Assembly: GCF_000407485.1 (NCBI RefSeq)
Contig: NZ_ASWD01000002.1
Span: 310,001 to 374,000 of the forward strand
Source: Enterococcus pallens ATCC BAA-351
GTDB lineage: Bacteria; Bacillota; Bacilli; Lactobacillales; Enterococcaceae
Reading direction: 5' to 3'
Length of the DNA stretch: 64,000 bases
Under the pieces are notes generated by a model. It was given only the letters and a program-made list of their open reading frames with translations. It did no database searches and was not told the DNA's origin. Below are positions 28,464-36,396 of the stretch, one piece after another. Position 1 is the first letter of the stretch. The number at the start of each line of letters is the position of its first letter. A program made the position numbers and the translations under genes.

Positions 28464-28734
28464 AAAAAAAAACGCCCCTGATTTGCATACGAAATGCTAA
28501 ACCAAGGACGATTACAACCTGTGATCGTGGTACCACCTTTTTTTACTTGTATAAACAAGCCTCTCAGCTACGGAAATGACTTCGATAGCCTCGTCGCGAT
28601 ATCGGGCGAACCCGCAGCACCTTAGGAATTCCCCTCAGCGACTGATGCCAAAAGACCATCTTCCTATCCGCTCGAATATCTCTTTTCACCAGCCAGAGAC
28701 TCTCTAAAACTCTTGCAAATAGTACTCTTCTTTT
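28464..28734 (-). promoter_or_regulatory. T-box leader with Asp (GAU) specifier
   Basis: On the minus strand a complete T-box leader precedes the opine-dehydrogenase gene. Stem I starts with AAAAGA (28734-28729) pairing with TCTTTT (28655-28650); an inner 8-bp helix pairs CTATTTGC (28722-28715) with GCGGATAG (28671-28664). Between them is the specifier loop AGTA opposite GAA-GAT-GG, which puts the specifier triplet GAT at 28660-28658, an aspartate codon. The T-box AAGGTGGTACCACG is at 28539-28526. A GC-rich hairpin ending in nine T (to 28465) is the terminator. Uncharged tRNA-Asp should switch the two genes on. Confidence 0.9.
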
Positions 28735-28799
28735 CCATGCATAATTATTAAAAATAGATTAGTAATTACCTAGTATCTTATAATTACTCCCAGCGTCTG

Positions 28800-29465
28800 T
28801 CAATGCTTTTTCAAATAATCTAAAACAAGTTGCAAATCATTTCCTCGCTGAATGACTCCAGCTGGCACCTTAGTAATATCCAACTCAAAATTCGCATCCG
28901 GCACCATTAAAACCTTCAATCCAGCATTCTCAGCTGCCTGACTTCCGGGAATCGAATCTTCTACCGCAATCCCAGCATCAGCAGTAAAACCAGCCCGTTT
29001 TAATACTTCCAAATATACGTCTGGTGCTGGCTTCAGGTTTGCTACATCATCGCCAAATACCGGGTAATCAATATAGTCTAAGAACCCCAAGCCTGCTAAC
29101 ACATCTCCTGCCCGTTTGGCAACCGTAGATGTTGCCAAACCAACTGTATGGTTTTCCTTAGCTGCTTGTAATGCTTCCTTAGCATAAGGCTTAGGAGGAA
29201 CCCTTCCCTCATCCAATTCTTGATAAAAATATTTTTCCCTAGTCTTACGAATTGCCATCACTAAATCTCGGTCGTTAGTCAGCTTCACCAGCTCTTCAGT
29301 GGTCTCATGATAGCCTTTGCCTACCCAGCCATGAAACATTTCAGCTGGCAGCTGAACTCCATGATAATTCGCTGCATACTCCCACCCATCGCGATAAACC
29401 CTTTCTGTATCAACCAATAGCCCATCCATATCAAAGATGACAATCTTTAACTCACTTTGGCTCAT
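28800..29465 (-). CDS. HAD-superfamily phosphatase, beta-phosphoglucomutase-like
   Basis: A 221-residue HAD hydrolase of subfamily IA. The nucleophile motif FDMDGLLVDTE lies at about residues 11-21, motif II is in ATSTVAKR and motif III/IV in FGDDVANLKPAPDVYLE and AVEDSIPGSQAAENAG. The start is ATG at 29465 with AGGAGG ahead. Its cap region (17-90) is helical as in beta-phosphoglucomutases and sugar-phosphate phosphatases. Substrate not deducible; it appears to be a single-gene transcript ending before the T-box leader's promoter region. Confidence 0.85.
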   Translation of the reverse strand: MSQSELKIVIFDMDGLLVDTERVYRDGWEYAANYHGVQLPAEMFHGWVGKGYHETTEELVKLTNDRDLVMAIRKTREKYFYQELDEGRVPPKPYAKEALQAAKENHTVGLATSTVAKRAGDVLAGLGFLDYIDYPVFGDDVANLKPAPDVYLEVLKRAGFTADAGIAVEDSIPGSQAAENAGLKVLMVPDANFELDITKVPAGVIQRGNDLQLVLDYLKKH

Positions 29466-29650
29466 GTAACTCCTCCTAACAGTATTTACTTCTTCTTTCA
29501 TTTTGACGGTTTTATTGTTAGATTGCAATGGGAATTGTCGTTATAGCCCTTTCTCCAAGGCAGCCAACAACTTTCACAAAACAACTTAAGCAATTTAGAA
29601 TTTCAACGAATTTTTACTCTATTTTTGCGTATATTATCTTGAACCAGATT

Positions 29651-29680
29651 TTGATAGAGAATAGTCTGCCATGATATACT
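29651..29680 (+). promoter_or_regulatory. Promoter of the disrupted rpn-like gene
   Basis: TTGATA (29651-29656) and TATACT (29675-29680) with an 18-bp spacer. Downstream, AAATTCTCTA (29691-29700) and TAGAGAATTT (29712-29721) form a hairpin whose loop holds the GAAAGG ribosome binding site. Confidence 0.6.
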
Positions 29681-29722
29681 AATGGTGAAGAAATTCTCTA
29701 TCCACGAAAGGTAGAGAATTTG

Positions 29723-29977
29723 ATGAAGAAGATGTTCAAGGTTTTGCCTACAACTGACTTGTTATTCCGAAAATTATTTACAAGCAAGGATTCGTCTCAT
29801 ATTTTAAAAGCATTTGTCCAAGATGTTTTAGACAAAAATTTTAAGTCTCTGAAGCCAAGAGAGACGTATCATATTGACAACTATAAGAAAACCTTTAGCG
29901 AAGATCCAGAATTGCTGCGTACAGAAGTAGACATTTTAGCGGAAACGGAAGACGGTTGTCATGTCACTATTGAGATG
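29723..29977 (+). pseudogene. Rpn/PD-(D/E)XK nuclease-family gene, 5' part (split by the recombinase element)
   Basis: The first 85 codons of a recombination-promoting nuclease/putative transposase of the Rpn family. DLLFRKLFTSKD and the catalytic-core segment EVDILAE...VTIEM are visible. After ATT GAG ATG the frame runs into the inserted element and stops at TGA (29981-29983). Joined to the 3' part at 33429 it would give a 298-residue protein, the normal family length. A TTG at 29720 is the alternative start. Confidence 0.88.
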
Positions 29978-30004
29978 TTATGAAAAGTAAATAGTTATGT
30001 AAAG
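29972..30004 (+). repeat. 33-bp inverted repeat, left copy
   Basis: These 33 bases are the exact reverse complement of 33370-33402. They begin with GAGATG, which is also the Glu-Met codon pair of the target gene, and contain two copies of the decamer TTATGNAAAG (29978-29987 and 29995-30004). A third, inverted copy lies at 30050-30059. Confidence 0.97.
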
Positions 30005-30059
30005 AACATCAAAATAGTGCCCGTAGATCAACTATCGTGATGCTCTTTACTTTACATAA

Positions 30060-31064
30060 CTAAAGTGAAGTTTTCAACCATTCAACCAATTCTGATTTTT
30101 TTTCGTCCGTATACTTTGTATCAGAATGAACTTCTGAATAGTTTTTTTCCAATATCCTTCGCTTTATTTCTGGGTTTACCCTTGCATAAATTTCTGTCGT
30201 ATTCACTGAGGCATGTCCTAATAAATCTCGGATATAAATCAAATTAACCCCAGCTTCCAACAAATGCATGGCTTTACTATGCCTCAAACTATGGTTGGAA
30301 ATTTTTTTGAGAAATAAGTGTGGATTCTCCTGTCGAGCTTTTTGGATATTTTTATCCAATATATACTGGACGCCTGCTCGGGTCAATTTCTTATTTACAT
30401 TATTTCGAAAGACGTATTGTTCTGAAGAAATATTCAGATTTTGATCTTTAAGGTATTCCCTCAGTAAGTCACGGACTTCTAATGAAAAAGGTATTTGACG
30501 ATATTTAGCGCCTTTTCCAAGAACCTCCACTGAAGGTGGCGAAGAAAAGCGAATATTACATATTTGGGTCTCAATTATCTCTTGAACGCGACAGCCTGTA
30601 TCATACATAAAGGATAATAACGCCTTTTCTCTGCGCCCCTTTTTAGTAGTATTATCAGGCATAGATAAAAGTATTTTTAACTCTTTTATTGTTAAATATG
30701 CTATTTGTTGAGTGATCTTTTTTTTGCTAGGAATGTCTGTTATTCTTTCCCATTGACTCAAAAAGGCAAACTCTTTTCGTTTTAAATAATTCGCAAAACT
30801 TTTTAAGCAACCTAAGCGTTGATTTCTTGTATTGATACTATTTCCACGATTTTCTTCTAAATAGTTGAGGAACCTTTCAACGATTGCTTCATTAAAATCT
30901 TCTAGCTTTATGTTGTCAGAAGTAATTCTTTCGTGCGTTGCTAAATAGTCAAAAAAGAGCACGAAAGTGTCTCGATAAGATTCAATAGTCTTTTTTGAGC
31001 AACCTAAGAATTTAGTTAAATAACTTGAAAAATAATTCATCACATAAAATGAAAAGCCATGCAT
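30060..31064 (-). CDS. Tyrosine recombinase, third gene of the RIT trio
   Basis: A 334-residue integrase-type recombinase with an N-terminal SAM-like core-binding domain (about 10-100) and a catalytic domain. Catalytic residues are Arg159 (TGCRVQE), His258 and Arg261 (SNHSLRHS), His284 (LLGHAS) and the nucleophile Tyr293 (TEIYAR), so it should be active. It starts 2 bp past the stop of the middle gene and is of XerC/D-like build. Its 3' end overlaps an inverted copy of the element's decamer repeat. Confidence 0.95.
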   Translation of the reverse strand: MHGFSFYVMNYFSSYLTKFLGCSKKTIESYRDTFVLFFDYLATHERITSDNIKLEDFNEAIVERFLNYLEENRGNSINTRNQRLGCLKSFANYLKRKEFAFLSQWERITDIPSKKKITQQIAYLTIKELKILLSMPDNTTKKGRREKALLSFMYDTGCRVQEIIETQICNIRFSSPPSVEVLGKGAKYRQIPFSLEVRDLLREYLKDQNLNISSEQYVFRNNVNKKLTRAGVQYILDKNIQKARQENPHLFLKKISNHSLRHSKAMHLLEAGVNLIYIRDLLGHASVNTTEIYARVNPEIKRRILEKNYSEVHSDTKYTDEKKSELVEWLKTSL

Positions 31065-31065
31065 G

Positions 31066-32049
31066 TCAATCTTCCTCTCCTTGATAGAACAAGTTACCGA
31101 TATACTTTTTCACTTTTGTGCTCACATTTTTATGTTGCTGAACGGTTAGTCGTAAATAGTTTTCAGTTTGAGTCAGGTGTTCATGTCCTAAATAAACAGA
31201 CAATAAAGGAAGTGCGGCATAAAGATCAATTCCTTCTTTTTCTGCCTTTTCAAGCGCATGAATGGCAAACGTATGACGTAAGTCATGAATTCGAGGTAAA
31301 TTACCGCCCTGTCGATATGGAATGTAAGAGTCTACTAGTAGTTTCCTATATCTACGATATAGAGACCCTATAGAATAATGTTCGTCATAAGAATTCGGGT
31401 GATGAAAAATGAATTGGTTAGGTTCTAAGTGGGAACTGTAAGAGGTCATATAGCTTTGTAATTGTGCATGCACACTATCAGATAATGGAATGATTCGACT
31501 TATATGATTTTTAGAATCAATGATTTCAATAATCCCTTGATCCACTTTACAATGTTTTTTCCGTAAATGCAGTCCTTCGGAGCGACGCAGACCACAAGAG
31601 TAGTACAAAATGAATAATAAGGTAAACGCATCATTTGAATAATCCTTTTGATTGACGATCTTTTTTAGATTATCAAATAGACGGATAATCTCCTCGTGAG
31701 TAAAAATGTAAGGGACAAAAGAGCTTTTCAGGTATCTCGGTTCAAATGGATCAATATAAATATTTGGATAACCCATGTCAGTTAATATATGACAAATATC
31801 ACAGAGTACTTTGATTCGCATGTTATGGTAGACTTTTCCTTCATTGTCAGTTTGTTCGCACCATTTCTCATACATTTCCTGTGTAATAATTGGTTTCGTT
31901 GGTTTAAACTGACTGAGAAATTTTGCAATTCGTCTATAAAAACCAACATAGCAGTCGCCATAATCATAACCTATTCCTCGTTTGTATTGAATAACACGCT
32001 CAAATGGTTCGTTGTAAGGTTCGGCGAACTTATAATTATAAAAAGACAT
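31066..32049 (-). CDS. Tyrosine recombinase, second gene of the RIT trio
   Basis: A 327-residue recombinase. The catalytic set is complete: Arg155 (CGLRRSE), His255 and Arg258 (RIHDLRHT), His289 (YLGHEH) and Tyr298 (TENYLR). The N-terminal 100 residues form a core-binding domain different from those of its two neighbours. GGAGG lies before the ATG at 32049, and the start overlaps the first gene by 14 bp, so translation is coupled. Confidence 0.95.
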   Translation of the reverse strand: MSFYNYKFAEPYNEPFERVIQYKRGIGYDYGDCYVGFYRRIAKFLSQFKPTKPIITQEMYEKWCEQTDNEGKVYHNMRIKVLCDICHILTDMGYPNIYIDPFEPRYLKSSFVPYIFTHEEIIRLFDNLKKIVNQKDYSNDAFTLLFILYYSCGLRRSEGLHLRKKHCKVDQGIIEIIDSKNHISRIIPLSDSVHAQLQSYMTSYSSHLEPNQFIFHHPNSYDEHYSIGSLYRRYRKLLVDSYIPYRQGGNLPRIHDLRHTFAIHALEKAEKEGIDLYAALPLLSVYLGHEHLTQTENYLRLTVQQHKNVSTKVKKYIGNLFYQGEED

Positions 32050-33259
32050 AAGGCACCTCCAAAGAAAATTCTCTTAATTTGGTTTCGTCAATGGTCAGAT
32101 ATTTCTCTGTCGATCTTATTTGCTTGTGTCCTAGAACATTAGAAATTGCGCTAATTGGAACTGACTCCTGCATCAAATTTGTCGCAAGTGAATGTCTCAT
32201 GGCATGGGCCCCCGCATGCTTACCAGTAATATCAATTTCTGCTCTTAGAAAGACTCGTTTAACGATAGAAGAAATTCCACCAATAGAAAATTTGTGATAG
32301 GGAGCACAGCTAATTAAAAAAATATGATCCAAGTCCTCATTGACCGCTTTTCTGCTGTTCTTAATGTAATCTAACAAGGCAAATTTCATTTCGGGCAATA
32401 ATGGAAGTGTCAGAGGTTCGCCGCTTTTCTTTTGCCTGATAAAGAAAACATCGTTTTCCCAATCAAGTTGCGCAAACGTCATCTCTAATAAATCAGATGC
32501 ACGTATTCCAGTATAATAAAGAGTTGTAATAACTGCCATTTCAAGTTTACCTTGAACAGAGTTTATATCGATAACATCAAATGCTTTTCTCATATCTTCT
32601 TTACTATAATAAGATAATATAGATAATCTCTGACTAGAATGGATAACTGGAAAGATAGAATACCCAGAAAACGGGCAAATTTGTTTATCAAACATCCAAT
32701 CAATTGCTTGTCTAAGATTTCCACGATGTAAATCCTTAGTATTTGGAGAGCTTTCTAAACTATTGATGAATTGATGGACAAGTGTAGTAGATAGTTCTCT
32801 AAATGAATAGACCCGGTTTTTATCTAAAAAAAGAAGGAATTTTCCCATTGTCCATAACTTATTTTTTTTTGCTTGCTTCTGACAAGTGATTAAATTATCT
32901 ACGAAATCTTTGTATTCTAAATAAAAATCTAAAAATGCAGTAGGGATATTTGTATAAGCCGTGTTGTGATGTCTTAATAAGTAATTTCCAGTGTGATAAA
33001 ATTCAAACAGTAAAAGTACGGGGCGGCGAAGAGTAAATTGTAATTGGCAGTTAGGGGCATCTAAATCAAAGTCGAAGGATTCTTTAAAAAAATTTCGAGC
33101 TTCATTAGAGTTCACCTTCTGAATATTTCTCTTAACACAGAAAGTTTCAAAAGTATGACCAATCCATAAAAAATGATCCAGTGTATTGTCGGAATATCCA
33201 TCGCCTTTCATTTTTTTGATAAGTTGATTCATAGTAGGAACAATCTGATCGGTATCCAT
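32036..33259 (-). CDS. Tyrosine recombinase, first gene of the RIT trio
   Basis: A 407-residue recombinase, the longest of the three owing to a larger N-terminal domain (about 1-200). Catalytic residues are Arg253 (TGIRASD), His352 and Arg355 (AHAMRHS), His378 (LGHKQ) and Tyr387 (TEKYLT). The ATG at 33259 follows AAAGGAGG; a longer frame upstream lacks a site. It is the promoter-proximal gene, transcribed away from the right-hand inverted repeat. Confidence 0.95.
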   Translation of the reverse strand: MDTDQIVPTMNQLIKKMKGDGYSDNTLDHFLWIGHTFETFCVKRNIQKVNSNEARNFFKESFDFDLDAPNCQLQFTLRRPVLLLFEFYHTGNYLLRHHNTAYTNIPTAFLDFYLEYKDFVDNLITCQKQAKKNKLWTMGKFLLFLDKNRVYSFRELSTTLVHQFINSLESSPNTKDLHRGNLRQAIDWMFDKQICPFSGYSIFPVIHSSQRLSILSYYSKEDMRKAFDVIDINSVQGKLEMAVITTLYYTGIRASDLLEMTFAQLDWENDVFFIRQKKSGEPLTLPLLPEMKFALLDYIKNSRKAVNEDLDHIFLISCAPYHKFSIGGISSIVKRVFLRAEIDITGKHAGAHAMRHSLATNLMQESVPISAISNVLGHKQIRSTEKYLTIDETKLREFSLEVPYVFL

Positions 33260-33369
33260 GTAAAAACCTCCTTTTCTTTTATTTGGATACAAATCAACTG
33301 TACCACCATCTTTCATTATGTGAAGAAAAAAGTGAATAGACATTGACAAATCAACGTCTGTTCACTCAA

Positions 33370-33402
33370 CTTTACATAACTATTTACTTTTCATAACATC
33401 TC
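33370..33402 (-). repeat. 33-bp inverted repeat, right copy
   Basis: Exact reverse complement of 29972-30004. Unlike the left copy it does not sit at the target junction: another 20 bp (33403-33422), itself a near-palindrome, lies between it and the rpn gene. Confidence 0.97.
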
Positions 33403-33428
33403 TTATGTAAAGCTTTGCATAAGAAATG
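33387..33428. other. Probable recombination core sites at the right end of the RIT element
   Basis: Reading the plus strand: arm CTTTTCATAA (33387-33396), spacer CATCTC (33397-33402), inverted arm TTATGTAAAG (33403-33412). This is the classic tyrosine-recombinase layout of two inverted arms around a 6-bp overlap. Directly after it comes another arm, CTTTGCATAA (33413-33422), and then the junction hexamer GAAATG (33423-33428). So the end carries a whole internal core site plus the half site used for integration. Confidence 0.7.
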
Positions 33429-34070
33429 CAAGTCCAGTCCCACGATTTTTTTGTTGAACGCGCGCTCTTTTATTTAGGAGAAGCCTATCGCAGCTCATTA
33501 GGCAATCAAGAAGTGGAGGATTTCATCAAAAGCAATAATTTTTCCGCTTTGCGCCCAACCTATGGTATTAATATCGTTGATTTTCATTTGTTTGAAAGAG
33601 AAGATCCGGCAATCCGCAAGTTTGCCCTGCTAGACTTGGATTCCCACAAATTGTTGCAAGCCCATCAAGGAGACGAATTGATTATTCTATGCTTTTTCAG
33701 TTTAAAGAATAAAATAATTGATCAAAACAGCCCTGCTTTTCTTTGGCAACAGTTTTTTAGAACTGGTGAAGTGCCCGATAATGCCCCAGATTATTTAAAA
33801 GAAGCTCAAAAAAAGACCAACTACTACTCGTTAGATGAGGAGGAACAAAAAATGATCATGAATATGAATAAGGCAAAGATGATTAACGATGCAGTGATGT
33901 CAACCGCAGTGAGAAAAGCTGAGGAACGTGGGATTAAAGAAGGTGCTGATATGAGATCAGTGGATATCGCTTTGAATCTCCTAAAGATGGGGCTTTCGGT
34001 GGAACAAGTGGCTGTTGGTACTGGCTTAGCCATTAAAGAAATTGAAGAAATTCGAAATAGTTTACAGTAA
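33423..34070 (+). pseudogene. Rpn/PD-(D/E)XK nuclease-family gene, 3' part
   Basis: Begins GAA ATG CAA GTC, reading Glu-Met-Gln-Val, which restores the ExQ motif of the family in the frame of the 5' part. It continues HDFFVERALFYLGEAYRSS and ends with the typical C-terminal helix GLSVEQVAVGTGLAIKEIEEI. The 213 residues after the methionine are undamaged. The ATG at 33426 could start a fragment, but no ribosome binding site is seen. The gene is broken only by the element, so excision would repair it. Confidence 0.88.
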
Positions 34071-34130
34071 CACGTTTACCTAGTTTCAGAGCTATTAAAA
34101 AATCTTCAATAAATTGTAGAAAACGTAATT

Positions 34131-34161
34131 AAAAACACCGGAGACTTTTACGTCCCCGGTG
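34131..34161 (-). terminator. Terminator of the sugar-acid operon
   Basis: CACCGGGGAC pairs with GTCTCCGGTG on the minus strand, followed by five T, 7 bp after the aldolase stop. Confidence 0.85.
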
Positions 34162-34167
34162 AAATTG

Positions 34168-34809
34168 TTACCCTTTGGTTCTCGCTACTAACTCACGTAA
34201 ATTCTCATCCGCACTTTTTCCGTCGTCCTTTTTCAAAAGTGCTTCAGAAATAATGAATGAGCCGCCAACGCCAATGATATGATCATTTTCAAGATACTCC
34301 ATGAAGTTCTCTTGGTTAATCCCGCCAGTTGGCAAAAACTTCACGTCGTAAAACGGCCCGCTTAACGCTTTGATTGCTTTTAAACCGCCATAAATATCTG
34401 CTGGGAAGAATTTTACAACGTTAATGCCGTATTCCATTGCTCGCTGGATATCTCCAGGTGTTGCAGTCCCTGGAAAGACTGGTACATCCCGTTCGATACA
34501 GTAGTCAATCACTTCTGGAACAATCGCCGGTGAAACAACAAATTTCGCACCATTTTCCAATGCCACCTTGGCCTCTGCTAAGGTTCTGACTGTACCAGCT
34601 CCCACAATTAATTCACCTGAAACAGCTAAGCGCTTGATGGCTTCAGCTGCTAGGTCGCTGCGAAAGGCAACTTCGATAAACCGAACATCATTTTTTACCA
34701 GTACTTCTTCTAGTTTATCTAAACAATCCAAATCAGTTACTGTATATAGTGGCAGTAATTTAACCTCCGCTAATTGTTGATAAAGTTCATGATCCATATT
34801 TGCTAACAT
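34168..34809 (-). CDS. eda: 2-dehydro-3-deoxy-phosphogluconate (KDPG) aldolase
   Basis: A 213-residue class I aldolase that splits 2-keto-3-deoxy-6-phosphogluconate into pyruvate and glyceraldehyde-3-phosphate. The Schiff-base lysine is Lys133 (VVKFFPA) and the general base Glu46 (FIEVAFRS); GAGTV and TGGI phosphate loops are present. The ATG at 34809 is chosen; an in-frame GTG lies four codons earlier and neither has a strong ribosome binding site. Last gene of the operon, behind uxuA. Confidence 0.95.
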   Translation of the reverse strand: MLANMDHELYQQLAEVKLLPLYTVTDLDCLDKLEEVLVKNDVRFIEVAFRSDLAAEAIKRLAVSGELIVGAGTVRTLAEAKVALENGAKFVVSPAIVPEVIDYCIERDVPVFPGTATPGDIQRAMEYGINVVKFFPADIYGGLKAIKALSGPFYDVKFLPTGGINQENFMEYLENDHIIGVGGSFIISEALLKKDDGKSADENLRELVARTKG

Positions 34810-34833
34810 CGTTCGTCTCACTTTCCCGCAAAA

Positions 34834-35907
34834 TTAGTTTGCTTTCTTAGACTTAACTGCTGCTTCATGCAGACCCTGCAAGTAGGTAATTCCCATTGCC
34901 CGATCATACAAGCCATAACCAGGCATTGCAACTTCACCCCAGACAGTTCGACCATGGTCAGGACGGATTGGTCCCTCGAAGCCAACATCAACTAAGGCCT
35001 CCATTATAGCATACATATCTAGAGAACCCTCCGTACTTAAATGAGCCGTTTCTTTAAATTTACGTTCACCCATAAAGCCAACATTGCGGAAGTGAACAAA
35101 GTTAATTCTGTGACCAATTTCACGAACCATCTCAACTAGATCGTTATTGGGATCAGCACCAAGGGACCCTGTGCAGAAAGTAATTCCGTTATAAGGTGAA
35201 TCAACGATGCTCAAAATTTTCTTCAGATCCTCTAGATTTTTAGTAATCCGTGGCAGGTCAAAGATTTCCCAAGGCGGATCATCCGGATGGATCGCCATTT
35301 TGACATCCATTTCCTCACATACTGGAATAATGCGAGTTAGAAAATATTCTAAATTTTCAAATAATTTTTCTTCTGTTACACCCTCATAGGTAGCCATTAA
35401 GCTGTTAAATTTTTTCAACCGCTCTTCTTCCCACCCAGGTAGCTTAAATCCTTTTGATTGGCTATGGATCAACTTATACATATCACTTGGTTCCATATTG
35501 TCCACAACTGATTGATCATAAACCAATGAATAGCTGCCATCTTCATTCTCATAATTTAAAGTTGTTTTAGCCCAGCCAAATATTGGCTTGAAGCTGTAAC
35601 AAATCATATGAACATCGCAGGCTGATAAATTTTTGATAGTCTGGATATAATTATCAATGTACTGATCTCGTTCAGCTGTTCCGGCTTTGATAGCATCATG
35701 AATTGCAACACTTTCAATTCCTAAGAGCTCCAAGTTTTCCTTCTCGATGGAGTCCTTCAACTCTTGAATTTCGTTTACTTCCCAGACATCTCCTGGAAGT
35801 TTATTTAATAAAGTACCGACAATCCCATTCATACCTGGAATTTGACGCACATTGTTTAATGGAATGGAATCACCTTTCTCTCCATACCATCTAAATCCCC
35901 ATTTCAT
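34834..35907 (-). CDS. uxuA: Mannonate dehydratase-like enzyme
   Basis: A 357-residue UxuA. MKWGFRWYGEKGDSIPL, ACDVHMICYSFKPIFGW and MAIHPDDPPW are strongly conserved segments; the last belongs to the metal site. UxuA converts D-mannonate to 2-keto-3-deoxygluconate. In this cluster there is no KDG kinase, while the next gene is the KDPG aldolase and the sugar enters through a PTS, so the enzyme may here use a phosphorylated aldonate. GGGGGAAGG lies before the ATG. Confidence 0.93.
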   Translation of the reverse strand: MKWGFRWYGEKGDSIPLNNVRQIPGMNGIVGTLLNKLPGDVWEVNEIQELKDSIEKENLELLGIESVAIHDAIKAGTAERDQYIDNYIQTIKNLSACDVHMICYSFKPIFGWAKTTLNYENEDGSYSLVYDQSVVDNMEPSDMYKLIHSQSKGFKLPGWEEERLKKFNSLMATYEGVTEEKLFENLEYFLTRIIPVCEEMDVKMAIHPDDPPWEIFDLPRITKNLEDLKKILSIVDSPYNGITFCTGSLGADPNNDLVEMVREIGHRINFVHFRNVGFMGERKFKETAHLSTEGSLDMYAIMEALVDVGFEGPIRPDHGRTVWGEVAMPGYGLYDRAMGITYLQGLHEAAVKSKKAN

Positions 35908-35927
35908 TATAGACCTTCCCCCATTTC

Positions 35928-36377
35928 TTAAAAATCGTCCTCATCATCATCGTCTGATGCATCTACCATAGAAACATGCCACATGCTTAAGCTTTCAGTA
36001 CCTTGGTTAATCACAGCTTGCGCAGTTTGTTCTACTGGCGTGCTTAAAATTTGATGATTAATCGTTTCTAGCAGCATTGGCAGGTTTACACCACCAATAA
36101 TATATACCATTTCTTGCAATTCCGCTTCCAAGCTATTCACCATCAATACTGACTGGTTGTAAGGACTCGCACTTGCCAAGTCAACAAGTACAATAACACC
36201 TTCGCCTTGATTAACTTCAAGAATTGCTTCTTTGATTTTTGTTCCTAATGCTTGAACATCGTCTCCCTGATTCAGGTTTACAGTAGCGATGTTGTTGGTA
36301 GCACCGATGATGACTTCAGCTGAATCCTTCAATCCATCACTTAACTTGCCATGTGTTGCTATGACGATACCTAACAT
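35928..36377 (-). CDS. PTS mannose-family IIA (system 2)
   Basis: A 149-residue EIIA with His9 in [13 protein letters not shown] and the [13 protein letters not shown] segment. It ends in the acidic run [11 protein letters not shown]. Unlike system 1, its gene lies after IIB/IIC/IID, separated from IIB by a membrane-protein gene. GGAGGC precedes the ATG. Confidence 0.95.
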   Translation of the reverse strand: MLGIVIATHGKLSDGLKDSAEVIIGATNNIATVNLNQGDDVQALGTKIKEAILEVNQGEGVIVLVDLASASPYNQSVLMVNSLEAELQEMVYIIGGVNLPMLLETINHQILSTPVEQTAQAVINQGTESLSMWHVSMVDASDDDDEDDF

Positions 36378-36396
36378 GTAAAAAGCCTCCTATTCT

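Larger units (their letters stand above)
29978..33422 (-). mobile_element. Recombinase-in-trio (RIT) element inserted in an rpn-like gene
   Basis: A 3.4-kb element carrying only three tightly packed tyrosine recombinase genes, all on the minus strand, bounded by a 33-bp perfect inverted repeat. Three adjacent, mutually different tyrosine recombinases define the RIT class. The flanks are GAGATG on the left and GAAATG on the right, both reading Glu-Met in the target frame; this fits a 6-bp overlap region with one mismatch rather than a transposase-type target duplication. The ends next to these flanks are TTATGAAAAG and, inverted, TTATGCAAAG. No cargo gene is present. Confidence 0.9.

Noticed and set aside
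30060-33259. Prophage or integrative conjugative element
   Set aside because: Only three recombinase genes are present between the inverted repeats; no phage, conjugation or excisionase gene is seen.
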